The position numbers and the translations under genes are program-made. Positions 20,737 to 40,164 of a stretch of DNA of 64,000 nt are shown here, in pieces. Below the pieces are notes generated by a model that saw nothing but the letters and a program-made list of their open reading frames with translations, was not told the DNA's origin and did no database searches. The first letter of the stretch is position 1, and each line of letters opens with the position of its first letter. The stretch comes from Caenorhabditis remanei (taxonomy: Eukaryota; Nematoda; Chromadorea; Rhabditida; Rhabditidae): positions 7,874,001 to 7,938,000 of the forward strand of contig NC_071332.1 of assembly GCF_010183535.1 (NCBI RefSeq), read 5' to 3'.

Positions 20737-23700
20737 CTGAAATCGGAGAAACATGAAACTTGGCATTAGAACACAAGATAGATTGAAGATGAGCCGGTTG
20801 TTAAGAGAACATTGAGCGGAAATAGAGAAGGACAAACAGCAAATAATCAGACGGGAAGTTTATCAAGAGCCTCTTTTTTTCTTCTTGATACGAAAAAAGT
20901 CAGAGGATTGGATCAGCATGTTTTCTTTCTTGTACAGAAAACTAAAAAAGTAAGAGAAGGAGCAACTATTCAAAGAATGGAGAACTGGTTCTACCTCAGT
21001 TCGATTGTTTTCTTCTTGTATTGCCGAGAGTGGAATGTGTCAATACAAGAGCAAATGATCATCTTGAGAGAAAGGGAAAAATGTTGACAAACTTATTGAT
21101 TCTGGAAACAAAAAAGTTGCCAAGAGAGAATGGAAAGTTAAATTAGAACAGTACCAGTAATAACGGCAGTTCAGAAAAAAATGTAGGTTCTAGACTTAAG
21201 AAAATGGATTGCTAAATAAATTTATGAAACTTAAAACTCGAATTGAACAAACCTACATGCTTCAATGCTACAATTAATGACAAATTGACACGGATCTCGA
21301 AGATCCAGACAGAAAATTCATGTAGTGGACTTCAATTGCTTTCAAACATTATGCAGAGAGAGAGAGAGAAAACATGGATAACTTCTGAAGCGACCTGTCG
21401 GCCTCGTGTCTACCTATTCGTAATTATCGTATTATTGTGGATTTTTGCGGAGAGTGACCACCAATATACAAAGTAGGTTAGAAGGCGGTAATTTGAAGAA
21501 GTGAATAGAAGGGAATACCGTTTGTCAAGGAAGTGGATTTAAGAAGAGGAAGAAAAAAACGATCTGAAGAAAAGAAAGAACAGAAGCATTTTATCAGAAA
21601 GGAGAAGAAGAGAAAAAGGTTTTTGAACATTAAAGAAAAGAGAAAAGAATGAAGCCAATCAAGACAACAACACACCTTTCTCTTCAATCTTTCAGATGCT
21701 TCTGCTGATTTCTCGTGACGACGAAGCCTAGATGCAAAGTTAGCAGAAGATGAGAAGAAGAGATCGGTACCTGATTGACTGCATTGTAATAATATTGCCA
21801 TTAGTAAAATGAGAAACAAGAGAGATGCTTAGTGTGAAACCATGGCTGTTATTGATTCCAGTTTCGAGAGAAATTCATTAGTCACAGAGGTTGATCAAGA
21901 TAAGCAAATTATTCAAAAAACGGCGAAGAGGTTGGTTGAACGAATTCTTGCTGTAAAATGAAGATTCTGAAAAGATCTTGAACTAGATAACACCAGTTTC
22001 ACTTTCATGAAACTGAAATTTGAAGAAAAAATCGGCGAAGGTAATTATCTTATAGAAAATAGGTTTCTGAAAATTGAGAACTATCTATTTCCAATTCAAG
22101 TTAGAAATACAGTAATGGAACCAATTCTGCTAAAATCATACGGCTGAAATAAAAAAACACATCATTTTGAGCACGAGAATTATATCATGACTCAATCTAT
22201 CTCAATGAAAACATTTTTCAACAAAAATGCATTATCCAAACCCACCCTTTGAAGCCCCTTCAATTGTTAATTTATCTTGAATAAATAAGTATAAAACTTT
22301 TTAAAAAAGTTTCTCAATTGAAAAAAATACACAAAGTGATATGAATCTAAATCTAAAAAACATCTGAAATATATTTTCTTCAGCCACCCCCTCAAACATT
22401 CAAACTTGGAAAATGAAACTACTGAAACCATCCTTTTTTTCCAAATATACAACACCTATATACGACCTTGATGGAAATTCAGGGCAGAAGACGATCACAT
22501 GTTTTCCTATCAATCAGATCTCTACCAAAGTTTTCTTTCTCATGCCACAATCTATCCAAAATTCACAAAACCTTCTTCTTTTTGATTTACTTCGAGAAAT
22601 GGAGAAGACAATTAAAGTGAAGAAGAAGAAGAAATAATTGAAACGAAAGTTTTTGAGAAAAACAGTTTCCTTCCGTAAAAAAGAGAAAGTAAAAGGAAAC
22701 GAGTAGAAATGACCGGGAACGGCAAAAAGAAGAAAAGAAACACTCACATATTTCAGTGTTTTTGACGAGACAATTTATGGAAGAAACAAGTTTCGATGCC
22801 CCGTACCTTGTCTCTCGTATTTCTTCTTTTTCTTTCAGCCTTTCCCTTCTTGAAGGCGTTGAAAAATTGGGCTAATAAAACGGATTGGACAGCATTTTTT
22901 TTCACACTAAAACCCCTTTTTGATCACCACTACGACCGCATGTTACATTCGATCCGTTACGTCTTAAAATCCGCTGAGACGATAAACGAGACGAATTTTG
23001 GAACAAAGAAGAAGAAGAGAATACAATGGCAAAACTAAAATCGCTTCTGGTTTTAGTTTTGAAAGGCTTTTGGCAGAAAAGACAGAAAAGAAAACAATTT
23101 CGAAAAAAAGAGAAGATGTTCTAGTAGAAAATGAAGGGGAAAGAACTAATCGAATTAGACATCCATTATCCGGAATTGGGGCTTCAGGTTGGATAACTTT
23201 TCACTTAAAAAAGCACTCAGGGGAGGACGATTTTATGGGAAAGATGAGTTTACAATCTATACGGAGATGATTTTAGAATGACTTAATCTAAAAAATAGAA
23301 TAAGAACATAGACCTTTCGAAGTCTTACATGGGTTACTGTCACTATGTCTCCCCATCATGTCAAGAGACTCTTCTGACAACAAAATAACATCTCGGAATC
23401 CTCTGAATCTTGACACAAATTAAAAATTTCTTTTCCGACTTTCCGGATTCTCGAGAAAGTTGCGAAAGGACAAAGGTGTCGGGAGAGAAACAGAAATAAT
23501 CTAGATTCTTCTTCTTCATATAAACATTAATAATAATAATAATAATCCTACAATAATAGAATCCTAGCGTTGCGCATTGAGGTGAAAGTACAAATTGACG
23601 GCATAGTGACCGGACAAAAAACAGCAAAAAAGTCATGTTGGGTGGAAATTGAATCGGCCCGACGGTCAAATAAAATGCTGTTCGGATGAATTGAATGGCT

Positions 23701-24219
23701 CTCGTGGCGGGCATCAGAGGTGGCCGGATACCATCTTTTTCTGCCTACATCGATGAACGGTCTCTCCGGTTATCTGATTGAAAAAGGACACGTCTTCTGA
23801 CGAGAGAAGAGGAGACCCAGAATGAAGAACACTGACTTTTACGTTTCCTATTTTCAAAAAAGGAAATCTTACTAATCTTAGGATTAATCGACAGATTGTT
23901 TCGGTTGGCTTGTTGAAGCGGATAATTGTCAACTGGTTGTTTAGAAAACGAAGCGATGACCAGAAGGTTTTCTTCTTTTATAATTAGAAATCCAGTGGAA
24001 ACATTAAGCATTTCGACACAATCACATAAGAAATGATGAAAAGTTGATCGGAAGTTTTTGGGAAACAACACTTCGGCGACCCAATGCCTGTTTGCACATC
24101 TTATTTCGCGGCGGGGATGATGGCCAACCTTCTTTTTCTTTTCGAAGCATTGTTGTGTTTGTGGCTTCTCGTGTTCTTTGCGGATTATCATTAGTACCCT
24201 CGGGGGAACAAAAAATAAC
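20737..24219. other. Long intergenic stretch without a supported gene
   Basis: About 3.5 kb, AT-rich with purine-rich or pyrimidine-rich runs (GAGAGA at about 21356, GAAGAAGAA at about 22620, AATAATAAT at about 23528). One open frame at 22796–23038 begins with a signal-peptide-like hydrophobic stretch but lacks further support. No conserved domain seen on either strand. Confidence 0.45.
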
Positions 24220-24291
24220 TTCCCATGCCGGGAATCGAACCCGGGCCGCGTGGGTGAAAACCACGAATCCTAACCACTAGACCACATGGGA
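24220..24291 (-). tRNA. tRNA-Glu (anticodon UUC)
   Basis: On the minus strand the 72-nt sequence has a perfect 7-bp acceptor stem (TCCCATG with CATGGGA, then discriminator A). It has the internal A box TGGTCTAGTGGTTAGGATT, the anticodon loop GGTTTTCACC with UUC, and the B box GGTTCGATTCC. It closely matches eukaryotic tRNA-Glu(UUC). There is no intron. It is an isolated RNA polymerase III gene in a gene-poor region. Confidence 0.96.
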
Positions 24292-27200
24292 GGACGAGGA
24301 TACTGGTTTGCCGGGTTATCTTCAGAGTAGAGAAAGAAAAGAAGAAGGAAAAAGAAGAACAAGTTGAGAATGGAAAAGACGAAAAGAAGAAGAGTGCTGG
24401 TGGAAAAAGGGTACTTTGGAAACTGAATGGTCCATTCCAAATGTCAAAGAGTCCGAAATGGAAATTAGTTAAGATTCATTCATAATTCTGAATATATCAT
24501 GTTTAATTCAGAATCCAGAAGGTCTAGACCAAGTGGGCATTAAATAATTATAACTGTTTCTCAGAATACGCTATCTGAGATTTTCAGATTGTCAACAATG
24601 TCCTTCTGATCAAAAAAAGAAAAGAATGACTACAGTTGTTTCTCTTCCCGATATTTCAATTATATAAAAAGAGGTGCAAAGTGGTTTCACACGGAACGCT
24701 CTTCTCTCATAACAAAATGAGCTCTCTCTCTCTCTCTTTGAGTTGACACCGACGAGCACGGTCTTGATGGGTTGGAAAGTGAGAGAATAGAGAATGAAAA
24801 AGGAGCCAGGAGTAGGTGCGCGCTCTCTCGCGGGAGCGAATAAATAGAAAACGACGCGTTCATCTGGGTGCGTCCTATACGGTGTGAACTTGTGAACGAA
24901 CCGGGAGAAAGTATAATAGGAGAAAGGAGTGAATCAATCGGAAATGAAATAATATGTATGCATCCGGGAGAAAGATACAAGTGCTTGGGGTGGTACGAGT
25001 TATTGAAAAATGAAATTGTAGCCTGAAGGGACGATGTGGATGAAGACGATGGAGTAGAAGTAGGAGAATCTGGAAAAACAAATACAAAAAGTACGTGAAG
25101 AAAGTGAGCGAGAAGCCATTCGAATTGTCCTTCCTCTGCAGTTATTACTGCAATTATAACAGCGGTATATAGCACCATAAACGGAAGAGCCATTGTCACT
25201 TTTGTTGCCCACATTCTATTCTTTTATTCCCTCTTGCTTCTGTTTCCTTTTGTTCACTTGCCGTTTCCCGGGTGAAGGAATTTTTGAATAGAAAAAGGAG
25301 AAGAACAAGAAGAGTTTTTGGGAGCAATGTTTTGGAAACAACTGACGCAGTAAATTGCATTTGGCACCGGGGTTTGAGATTGTTTCAGGAGGAATCGGGA
25401 ACAAACGGACATCGAGTGACCGGCGGATTCTTTTTTTCAATTTGTCTCTTTTGAAATTCAAGTTGTGAATCAGCATGCAAACCTAAAACACAATTCCATT
25501 GCGCCTTATTTGCAGAGTAATTTGATTGACAGGAATATGAATATCTGGGATCTGGGTACAAGTCAGGGATATTTAATTGATTTCAAGTATGTAGAGCTCT
25601 GTAATTGCTGGAAACACCGTTCTTAGAAAATGAGATTTCTAAATTTCGAGACAATTAATTTCTATGAATTGCCATTTTCAGATTTATTTTCAAGTAAATT
25701 TCAAACAGAATTACTTCTCAACTTTTTCTCAAAGATCTCCGAACCTGATCCCAAAAATCTGTATTATTATATGATCTATGAAACTGACAACTTCTTTACA
25801 AACCTCGGTGGTAACACAATTTTGGTTCACTCCTCCTTTTTTCTTTTGTTGCATATCATTTCAAATTGTGTTCTTTTTACTCCGTTTGTGTATTGAACCT
25901 CTAGGTTCAAATCTTTTGGTATGATACTCAGAACTCTACCAGACTATTCCAGTTTATTCTTGCCACCCAAAAAGCTTCTCCTTTTCTATCGTGCTGTTTC
26001 TTTGCCAAACGAAGAAATGAAAGATTTTATTGGCCAAGAAGCAGAAGGAGCTACGACACATTCTCGCACACGTGTTTACCCGTCAATCCTTCTCTGGATC
26101 CGTGAGCAATGTGCTCTCCTTTTTCATCTGTGAGCCCTCATCTTGCCACGTCATCACTATCATCTTCTCACTTCTTCCTTCATTTTCCAAGAGTCTTCTC
26201 GTACTAAAAAAGTTACTCGCCCGTCGAAAACCCTTTACACACACTATCCATTATTATGATTATGATTGTTATTATTTTTTGAGAGACTCAGAAAGAAAGA
26301 GACGTCTGTATCTGCTCCTTCTTCTTTTTCTTATTGGCTTCTTCATCATCTACTTTCGCCTTCGCAGCGGCTTTCAACTTTCACACGTGAGGACACTCCA
26401 ACTAATGAAATTAGAAGGAAAAGGGTGCAAGGAAGGCCCAAAAGGTGAATAGAATCATGTTGTTCTTATGATATTTCCTCTGGAAGAACGTGCTCCTCTT
26501 CTGGAGGTATTTCCATCTAAGGTACGATGTACCAGGTAAGAAATCTTATTTGAAAATGTTTGAGTTGATTAATCCTCTTAACCCCTAAAAGTTCGAATTA
26601 CTTTTGGCTGAAAGCCTGAAAACGTGACTCAATTCTCGTTCGCGACTCCTTTTCTAGCGTCTTGAACAAAGCTAATCATTCAGAAAACCTCACTGCAAAA
26701 CCTAGAATTCCCAGTAATCCCTTTTGGTACCGCCATGATTTTTAATCAAGCCAATTAGTATTTTTCTTTAATCTTCTGTTTTTCGGCATGATACGAGGAA
26801 GTGATTCAGTTGGGGGAAACAAAAAAGGCTCATCTTATTTTGTCTGGAAGGAAATACATTTCAGAAGCATGGATTAGGAAGTAATTAATACGGTTTTAGT
26901 TCTCCTTTTTGTTTTGACATTTTAAATAGAACTGATATTATTGAAAATATTGCCTACTTCGTAATGTTTTGTCATCAGAATTGAGTTCCGGTTAAACCGG
27001 ATATCATGCAGAAGTGGTTAAAAATATAGACAAATTCTATTACCACCCCCGAAAAGGTTTATTTTTGTTTCACTTCTAACTCCAAATTAGATTACCTAAA
27101 AATTTTAGAAGTGTACTCATATGCATTGCTTTGTATTTCCAGGGAACGGGAGTGGCGATCTTAGAATTTAGTTATTGAGAATTATGTCTGGTACACAAAA

Positions 27201-28413
27201 ATGTAAAGTCTACCTGGGGAGCTGTCTGGGGTCTGTTATGCGGTTCAGAGTAAAACTTTATTGTTCCCGATTCATTTGAGTATAATACCTACATTACGGA
27301 AATGCTCAGTTGTTAGACATCCCCCCGTTTTTCGTCCACTTCGATCTTTATGGGAAAAATTCATCGAATTCAGGTTATATGTGTTTTATCATGTATCACC
27401 ATAATCTGGAAACGAACTGGGCAATTTTTGTTGTAATTTGTTAGACCTTGGTAAAAGAACTCTCTTGACATCTGAGATCTGGCATTCGCAGCAGAAAAAT
27501 TAAAATTCGTCAGTTTCAGATTTCAAAGTTACAGTGCTCTCTAGAAAAACCTACCGTAGGAAACTGAATAGAGCCCTCTCTAATTGTTTCTATTTTCTTT
27601 GAAATGATATATCACATTTCAAGATTTCATAGACCATAAATGATCATGTACCGCCCACCTATACGCCTGTCTAGTACTCGTCATTCAACCAAAAACTAAA
27701 CTGAAAAAAACAAACGAAGGTAATCAGAATCATGAAGCTCATCAAGTTGATCGAAAGAGGGCGCGGCTCTCTTTCTTCACCCTTTCATCGCATTAAATTT
27801 AACGACATTGTCGTCGTTTTCCATTTTCTAAAAACACGGAAAAAAAGAAGAAGAAGCCAGATTGTTTCTCATTTTAAGATTACCACTCAACAGAGCATTC
27901 ACATGCTTTAATCTGATTTTCTTAGCTTCTGTCCTCTCAAAAAGTGTCGAATTTCAAGATCTCAAGCTGTCACAATTTTCTCAAAATACCCGTCGATTCG
28001 TTCCAAAATATATTTTTCTTTTCTTTTTTTTCTTGACGTAGTACTTTGATGATGAAGACATTCCGTCGACAGCATACCAATTCAAGCGTCTCTTTTTTGG
28101 TTTCTTCGAAAAAGAAGAAAAACCTTTTCACATCGTCAAGAACCACTGATGATGCTTGTTCCGTTGCGTCAGCCCATCTGAAACTCAAAAACACTCCATA
28201 ACAATGCACCATTATGAGCAATAGGCCACGCCTTTTGAACGTCCTCTCTTTCCAACTAATAGTCGAAATTCGTCATAGAAGACCCGGGGGGAAAGGGCAC
28301 CTATTTCCATATTTTCAATGAATAAATTGAGATAATAACCTCTCGTAATAATCTAATTTTTATAATGACCTCTTCATTCTTCTAGGTACCTCCTACACCC
28401 ACTTTATTTCAAA
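24292..28413. other. Long intergenic stretch, possible small gene near 25.1–25.2 kb
   Basis: About 4.1 kb with little supported coding. On the minus strand at 25214, an ATG opens MWATKVTMALPFMVLYTAVI followed by IAVITAEEGQF, which resembles a signal peptide. The frame then runs into low-complexity S/P/T sequence with no clear donor, so it is not called as a gene. A CT microsatellite lies at about 24720–24737. Apart from polypurine tracts, nothing else is recognisable. Confidence 0.4.
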
Positions 28414-28853
28414 ATGGTTCGTTCGATCGTGTTGTTGCTACTTCTCGTAGCTCTTGTCTCGGCTTCGTACTCTCGTTTCGGAAGCAACAAAGCTGCAAAG
28501 TAAGTTAAATCTAACGGTTTCAGATTTTGATAAATGTAGTTCTTCTGTAATAATTGGTTTCGGAAGTGACGTCTAGGTGTCTATTGATTTGAGACATTGA
28601 AAAGTATTTTTAGTGATTTGTTATCGATATTGAAACACAAATGATTGCCCCTCTTATAATGACAATAATATAATTTTCAGGCCAGAAGAGTCGCATCCAA
28701 GCATCAATGACCAAATCATGCAAGGCTCGCACATTCGTTATTATGGTCGATTCAGGTTGGGGTTATCACTATTTAATTTCGAAATTATTGAAAACATTTT
28801 GTTACAGGGACGGCTCGGACGACGTGCTGAATCGCTATTTTAATCGACTGTAA
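28414..28853 (+). CDS. Small secreted peptide of unknown function (67 aa)
   Basis: Three exons with good splice sites and consistent phases. Exon 1 (28414 to about 28499) encodes the signal peptide MVRSIVLLLLLVALVSA followed by SYSRFGSNKAAK. Exon 2 gives PEESHPSINDQIMQGSHIRY and YGRFR; exon 3 gives DGSDDVLNRYFNRL and stops at 28851–28853. It has no cysteines. The mature peptide (about 50 aa) holds several aromatic-basic motifs (SRFG, YGRFR, NRYFNRL), which could suggest a processed neuropeptide-like product, but clean dibasic sites are absent. I do not recognise the family. Confidence 0.65.
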
Positions 28854-29197
28854 ACTACAGTATGTGTAGAATCTCTGCATCTCATCCAATTGAATCTCTT
28901 CCAAATCAAATCAAAACAAATCATCAACTGTTACTGACGACTCAAAGCTGAACAAAAAATAATTACTTTCCACATTTCCTCTCGTTTCCCCTTCATCGTC
29001 CCTCCTCTCTCTTTCCACGCTTTTAATTATTTCTCTGTCCATTTTCCGTTGATAAAACATTGTTTGACACAAACTATGTTTGTATATTGAAAACAGTCCG
29101 AAAACTGTGTGACTGATAACAGAATTAGAGAGCAAGATAGTGATAAGCCATTCGAAACGAGGCTGCTCGCCATTGGTCTTCCATTTCACACCGAGAG

Positions 29198-36535
<7,338 letters not shown>

Positions 36536-37535
36536 GCTGTAAAAATAAAAATATACGTACTATTGAATATATTGACAAGAGAAGCTAGTTTTTGGGAAAA
36601 ATAAATTTGTTTTAGTAATAGAAAAATTATTTGGAGGATTTTAAGGCAAATTTTCTTTGTTTTTCGTGTGAATTTAATGATAAATTACGAAACTTTTCTC
36701 TTCAAAAAATGAAAAAAATCAATGCGGACTAGCGGTTCGGCAGAGAAAACTAGTCCGCGGCACGGCGGCCCCGACACAAAATGGGAGGGTGTTCAAAAAG
36801 AGTTTCTTAGCAATGTGCAGTCTCTCTCCAGATGTTTCTCCAGTAATTTTATGAATTTAAATATAATTTTTTGTGTAAATTCATCTGATTTGTTAGTTAA
36901 AAATCCTGGAACACAAGTATTTACTGATTTTCTGTTGAGAATTTGAAGGTAAATGTATTTTTGAGGAAATTTTTCTGAGAAATTAAATACAACTGTTCAG
37001 CTGGTTATTTTTCCCCATTCGTTCAGTTTTTTTTCAGAAATCTCTCCATCTGACCTGGGACCACTGCCACAAAACACACAAAAAGTTAGAGTTCGAGAGA
37101 TAGAGAAAAACCAAGTATCATAAAAAAGAAAAAAGAAGAAAAAAAAAGAAGAAAGAAGATAGATTCAGGAGAGACGAAGAGTTGAAAAGAAATCGAACCG
37201 GATGAACGCATCACATCAAAACACCTGTTCGACAAGGAATGATAAGAAGCGAGCCTCATTTCATTCTCCTCCTTCTTCTTCTTTTTCTTCTCTTATTCTC
37301 ACTTGTTCTTCTTTTTCTTTTTCCTCCGATCTCATTTCCTACATCATGATTATCATAACATTCGACCTTCTTTCATATCATCTCTCTTCTTTCCATTTTC
37401 GAATCACAAAAGTAATTGATCGTTGTTTGTTTCAGGTTCAACGTCTCCGTCTATTTCTACTCTTTTTCGTTTTCACTATCCAAATCAAACTGACCCTTCT
37501 TCTTCGTCAGTCGGAGGGTCGTTTTAATCAGAATC
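36536..37535. other. Intergenic between mys-1 and the NPA-like/laminin-EGF gene
   Basis: About 1 kb between divergent genes. The 5' part is AT-rich with one GC-rich patch (about 36720–36790). The 3' part is purine-rich then strongly CT-rich (37260–37350). No exon supported; it presumably holds both promoters. Confidence 0.45.
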
Positions 37536-39665
37536 ATGTCTTCTTCTTTTCTTTTCATTGTATTCCTACTTTTTCAACAATATAGTTCATTACATTCTCC
37601 AATTTCTGAAAAAGATCTAGTGATATTCCGTTCTAACTTGGTAACTCGACTCGATCAATGTACAACATGGAGGACAAAATATCCAAAGAATGTATCAAGA
37701 ACACTAGATCATTTCCTGATGAATTCAAAGTTCGATCAGTTTCGAGAAGCAGCACTCGATTTGGCAGTTGACAGTTTTCCTGAAAGTGTCGATTGCCTTG
37801 ATTCCTGTTTGGACAATATTGAAAAGTATAAGGAATATGTCAAAATGGGAAGTCGGCTGACGACAAAGAACAGTTTGAGTGACCTTCTCGACGAAGACCA
37901 AATCCATCAACTTCACATGCTTATGGATAAAACAAAACGAGTTGATTTGATTGAGAAAGGAGTGAGTTTTCGGTTTTGTAACTGTTCATTAGTCTATCAT
38001 TTACAATTATAGCTTCACCAACATCTCCACGGAATTCCTGAAAAACGACGTCAAGAACTTCTTTCTGAATTTTTTGCTTCCAAGCCATACAGAGTCCGTC
38101 GTTCAACTATCAGCAGGACTATTGCTCGTGAGCCAACTCCTTTCTCTCCGGACATGCTCTTATGGCAGACTCCACGACATAAAAACGTGATTCTGAAACA
38201 GAAAAGAGAAAAATCGAAAAACTCCCCCTGGGATTTAATGAACACGATTGGAGACCAATATTATCATTTGAGAAAATCGATTAGAGTTAAATATGATTCG
38301 TGAGTTATTCCAAAATCTCTGATCAATCATTGACTGTGATTTTATCAGAAAATTCATGAAGTACTGTAACGAAAGTCTTCTAGCAATTATTGGAAACGAC
38401 AGTTTCACCCAGTTGGAGGCTATGGTACAGGATAGTGAACAAGTTGAGCATATCTGGAATAAATATCAACAAATTATTGGATATTTGAAAAATGAAGAGG
38501 ACCAACTAACAGCAGGTAACATATTTATTTTATTTTCAATTATTCAAAGTTCTCATTTTTTCTAGAGCACTACGGTCAATTTTGTCGTAAAATCTACCGT
38601 CTCTTGCCCATTGAACAAGCTGATCTCATGTCTTGGCTCTCTCCATCTCAAAGATTCAGAATTGCGGAAATGATTCAGGATCCAGATGTGAACGATTCTC
38701 AAGTATATGAAAAGGTAGGTTCCCATTCATACGTCACTCTTGTTCCCATCATTTTCTTTTTTTTTCTCACAGCTTTACGAGTTTTTCAATAAAGCAAGTG
38801 GCGATGCGAAAGACGAAGCGGACGAGGTCATCACTCTTGGCTGTCGAAAGTTTATCGCCCATCATTTGGGAGACCAATTGGCTGAGGTGAATGATTGGAA
38901 TTCGGATGGGAGAATGAAATGCATTTTTGCAGGATATAGAGGATTTGAGAGTGGCTGGTGGTGCCGGAAGTAGTCATCATACAGCGGCACTTTTGTTCGT
39001 GAAACACTACGAAATTGCAGAGGCCGGAGAGTTGGCACACCAAAAACGAATTGAGTTAGTTCCTTTTTTAATTGAAGGAAACTGAATTATAAGAATTCAT
39101 TTCAGTGAATCTCTTTCAATTTGCAAGCGAATCTATCTGGATTATGATGGAAGTTGTTACTGTAATGGACGGTCCGATTCTTGCGATCCAAAAACTTTTG
39201 TTTGTCAAAACTGTACAGGTGGAACAGTTGGATATCAATGCGAAAAATGCCCTGATGATTTACGATTAGACAAATCTGGGAACTGCTCAGTTGCTTTGGA
39301 TCTGCAATGTTTCTGCCATAATCATGCGAGTGAATGCATTGATGGAGTATGTCAAGAGTGTGAGAACAACACTGTTGGAGATCATTGCGAGCTTTGTGAT
39401 GTGGGGTATTTCGGAGATCCAACGAAAGGACGAGAGTGTACCAAGTGTCCATGCCCGTGAGTATACAGCACCAAAAGATTAAAGTTTCTTTTTTTTCATT
39501 TTCAGAAAAAATGGGGAGTGCTCATACAACACAGTCTCCAATAGAATCGAATGCAATGATTGTCCAAAAGGACATATCGGAGAGAGATGTGAGGATAGTG
39601 AGTCTTCATATCGACCATTCACTACCGAAGCTTCAACAATCACTCTGGTCGACAATCAGTTATAA
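37536..39665 (+). CDS. Secreted protein with NPA-like modules and laminin-type EGF domains
   Basis: About 600 aa in eight or nine exons. It starts with signal peptide MSSSFLFIVFLLFQQYSSLH (37536). Modules resembling NPA units follow. One includes LLDEDQIHQLHMLMDKTKRV and GIPEKRRQELLSEFF, ending at the basic site YRVRR. One reads QDSEQVEHIWNKYQQIIGYL ... HYGQFCRKIY. One reads LMSWLSPSQRFRIAEMI, then YEKLYEFFNKASGD and LGCRKFIAHH. The Trp of FVKWM/LMSWL, the E-K-x-x-E-(Y/F)-F block and the Cys of GKCKVYF/LGCRKFI line up with npa-1 units. The carboxy terminus has laminin-type EGF repeats (CYCNGRSDSCDPKTFVCQNC; CFCHNHASECIDGVCQEC; a partial third to 39600) and stops at 39663–39665. No transmembrane helix after these. 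Gene structure is confident; the NPA relationship is by eye. Confidence 0.85.
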
Positions 39666-40164
39666 AGGGTTTTTAATTATTAGATGTCCCTTCTATTTTT
39701 CTTTCACATGACAGCTTTGTACACCTGCCAGTATCTCATTGAATAAAACTTCTCTACTTCATCTGAACAATTAAAACAAAAAGTGATATGTGTCACTTTT
39801 TAAAAAGATCATATTATACTTTGAGTTTTCCAAAAATCTGCCAAACAGGGATATTTTCGGAAAATGAGTTTGTTATTATGATTTTTGAGTCATTCGTTTC
39901 CAAAGTGAATTCAGCCTGTGCTCAAAAACATGATAGCTTTGTAGCTTCCCTATTTTACCTGAAGAAATAAAATAAAAAGTGTTGTGTCTCACTTTTTGCA
40001 CGAAATCGTGTGCGTTCTACCTATTCTTGAACTCGGTAGAAAAACCGTGACCTGTGTGTGTATAATCAGAAATCATAAGTTTGTATGCCTTGTAATTTGA
40101 TACCTGTGGTGATGACTCGGATAATTTCAAAACTGCAGTATATTCAACAAAAAGTTTCATTTAT
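39666..40164. repeat. Intergenic with two copies of a short hairpin repeat
   Basis: AAAAAGTG-(8 nt)-CACTTTTT occurs at 39778–39801 and again at 39974–39997. The 8-bp arms are perfect and the loops differ (ATATGTGT and TTGTGTCT). They lie 196 bp apart between two convergent 3' ends. They may bound a small element or act in 3'-end formation; the sequence alone does not say. No exon seen. Confidence 0.6.

Noticed and set aside
21478..21819. Minus-strand frame with hydrophobic start and basic SRLRRHEKSAEASERLKRK segment
   Set aside because: It opens at a TTG codon with no upstream ATG in frame; the first real ATG removes much of the hydrophobic start. No convincing next exon.
22796..23038. 80-codon frame starting with a signal-peptide-like sequence
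   Set aside because: Low-complexity, lysine-rich end, no introns, no paralogue in the window; could be real but not supported enough.
24687..25214. 175-codon minus-strand frame
   Set aside because: After the first 40 codons it is low complexity (S/P/T-rich) with no family resemblance, so only the possible signal exon is noted.
27970..28221. 83-codon minus-strand frame
   Set aside because: Lysine/phenylalanine runs and no in-frame splice sites or homology.
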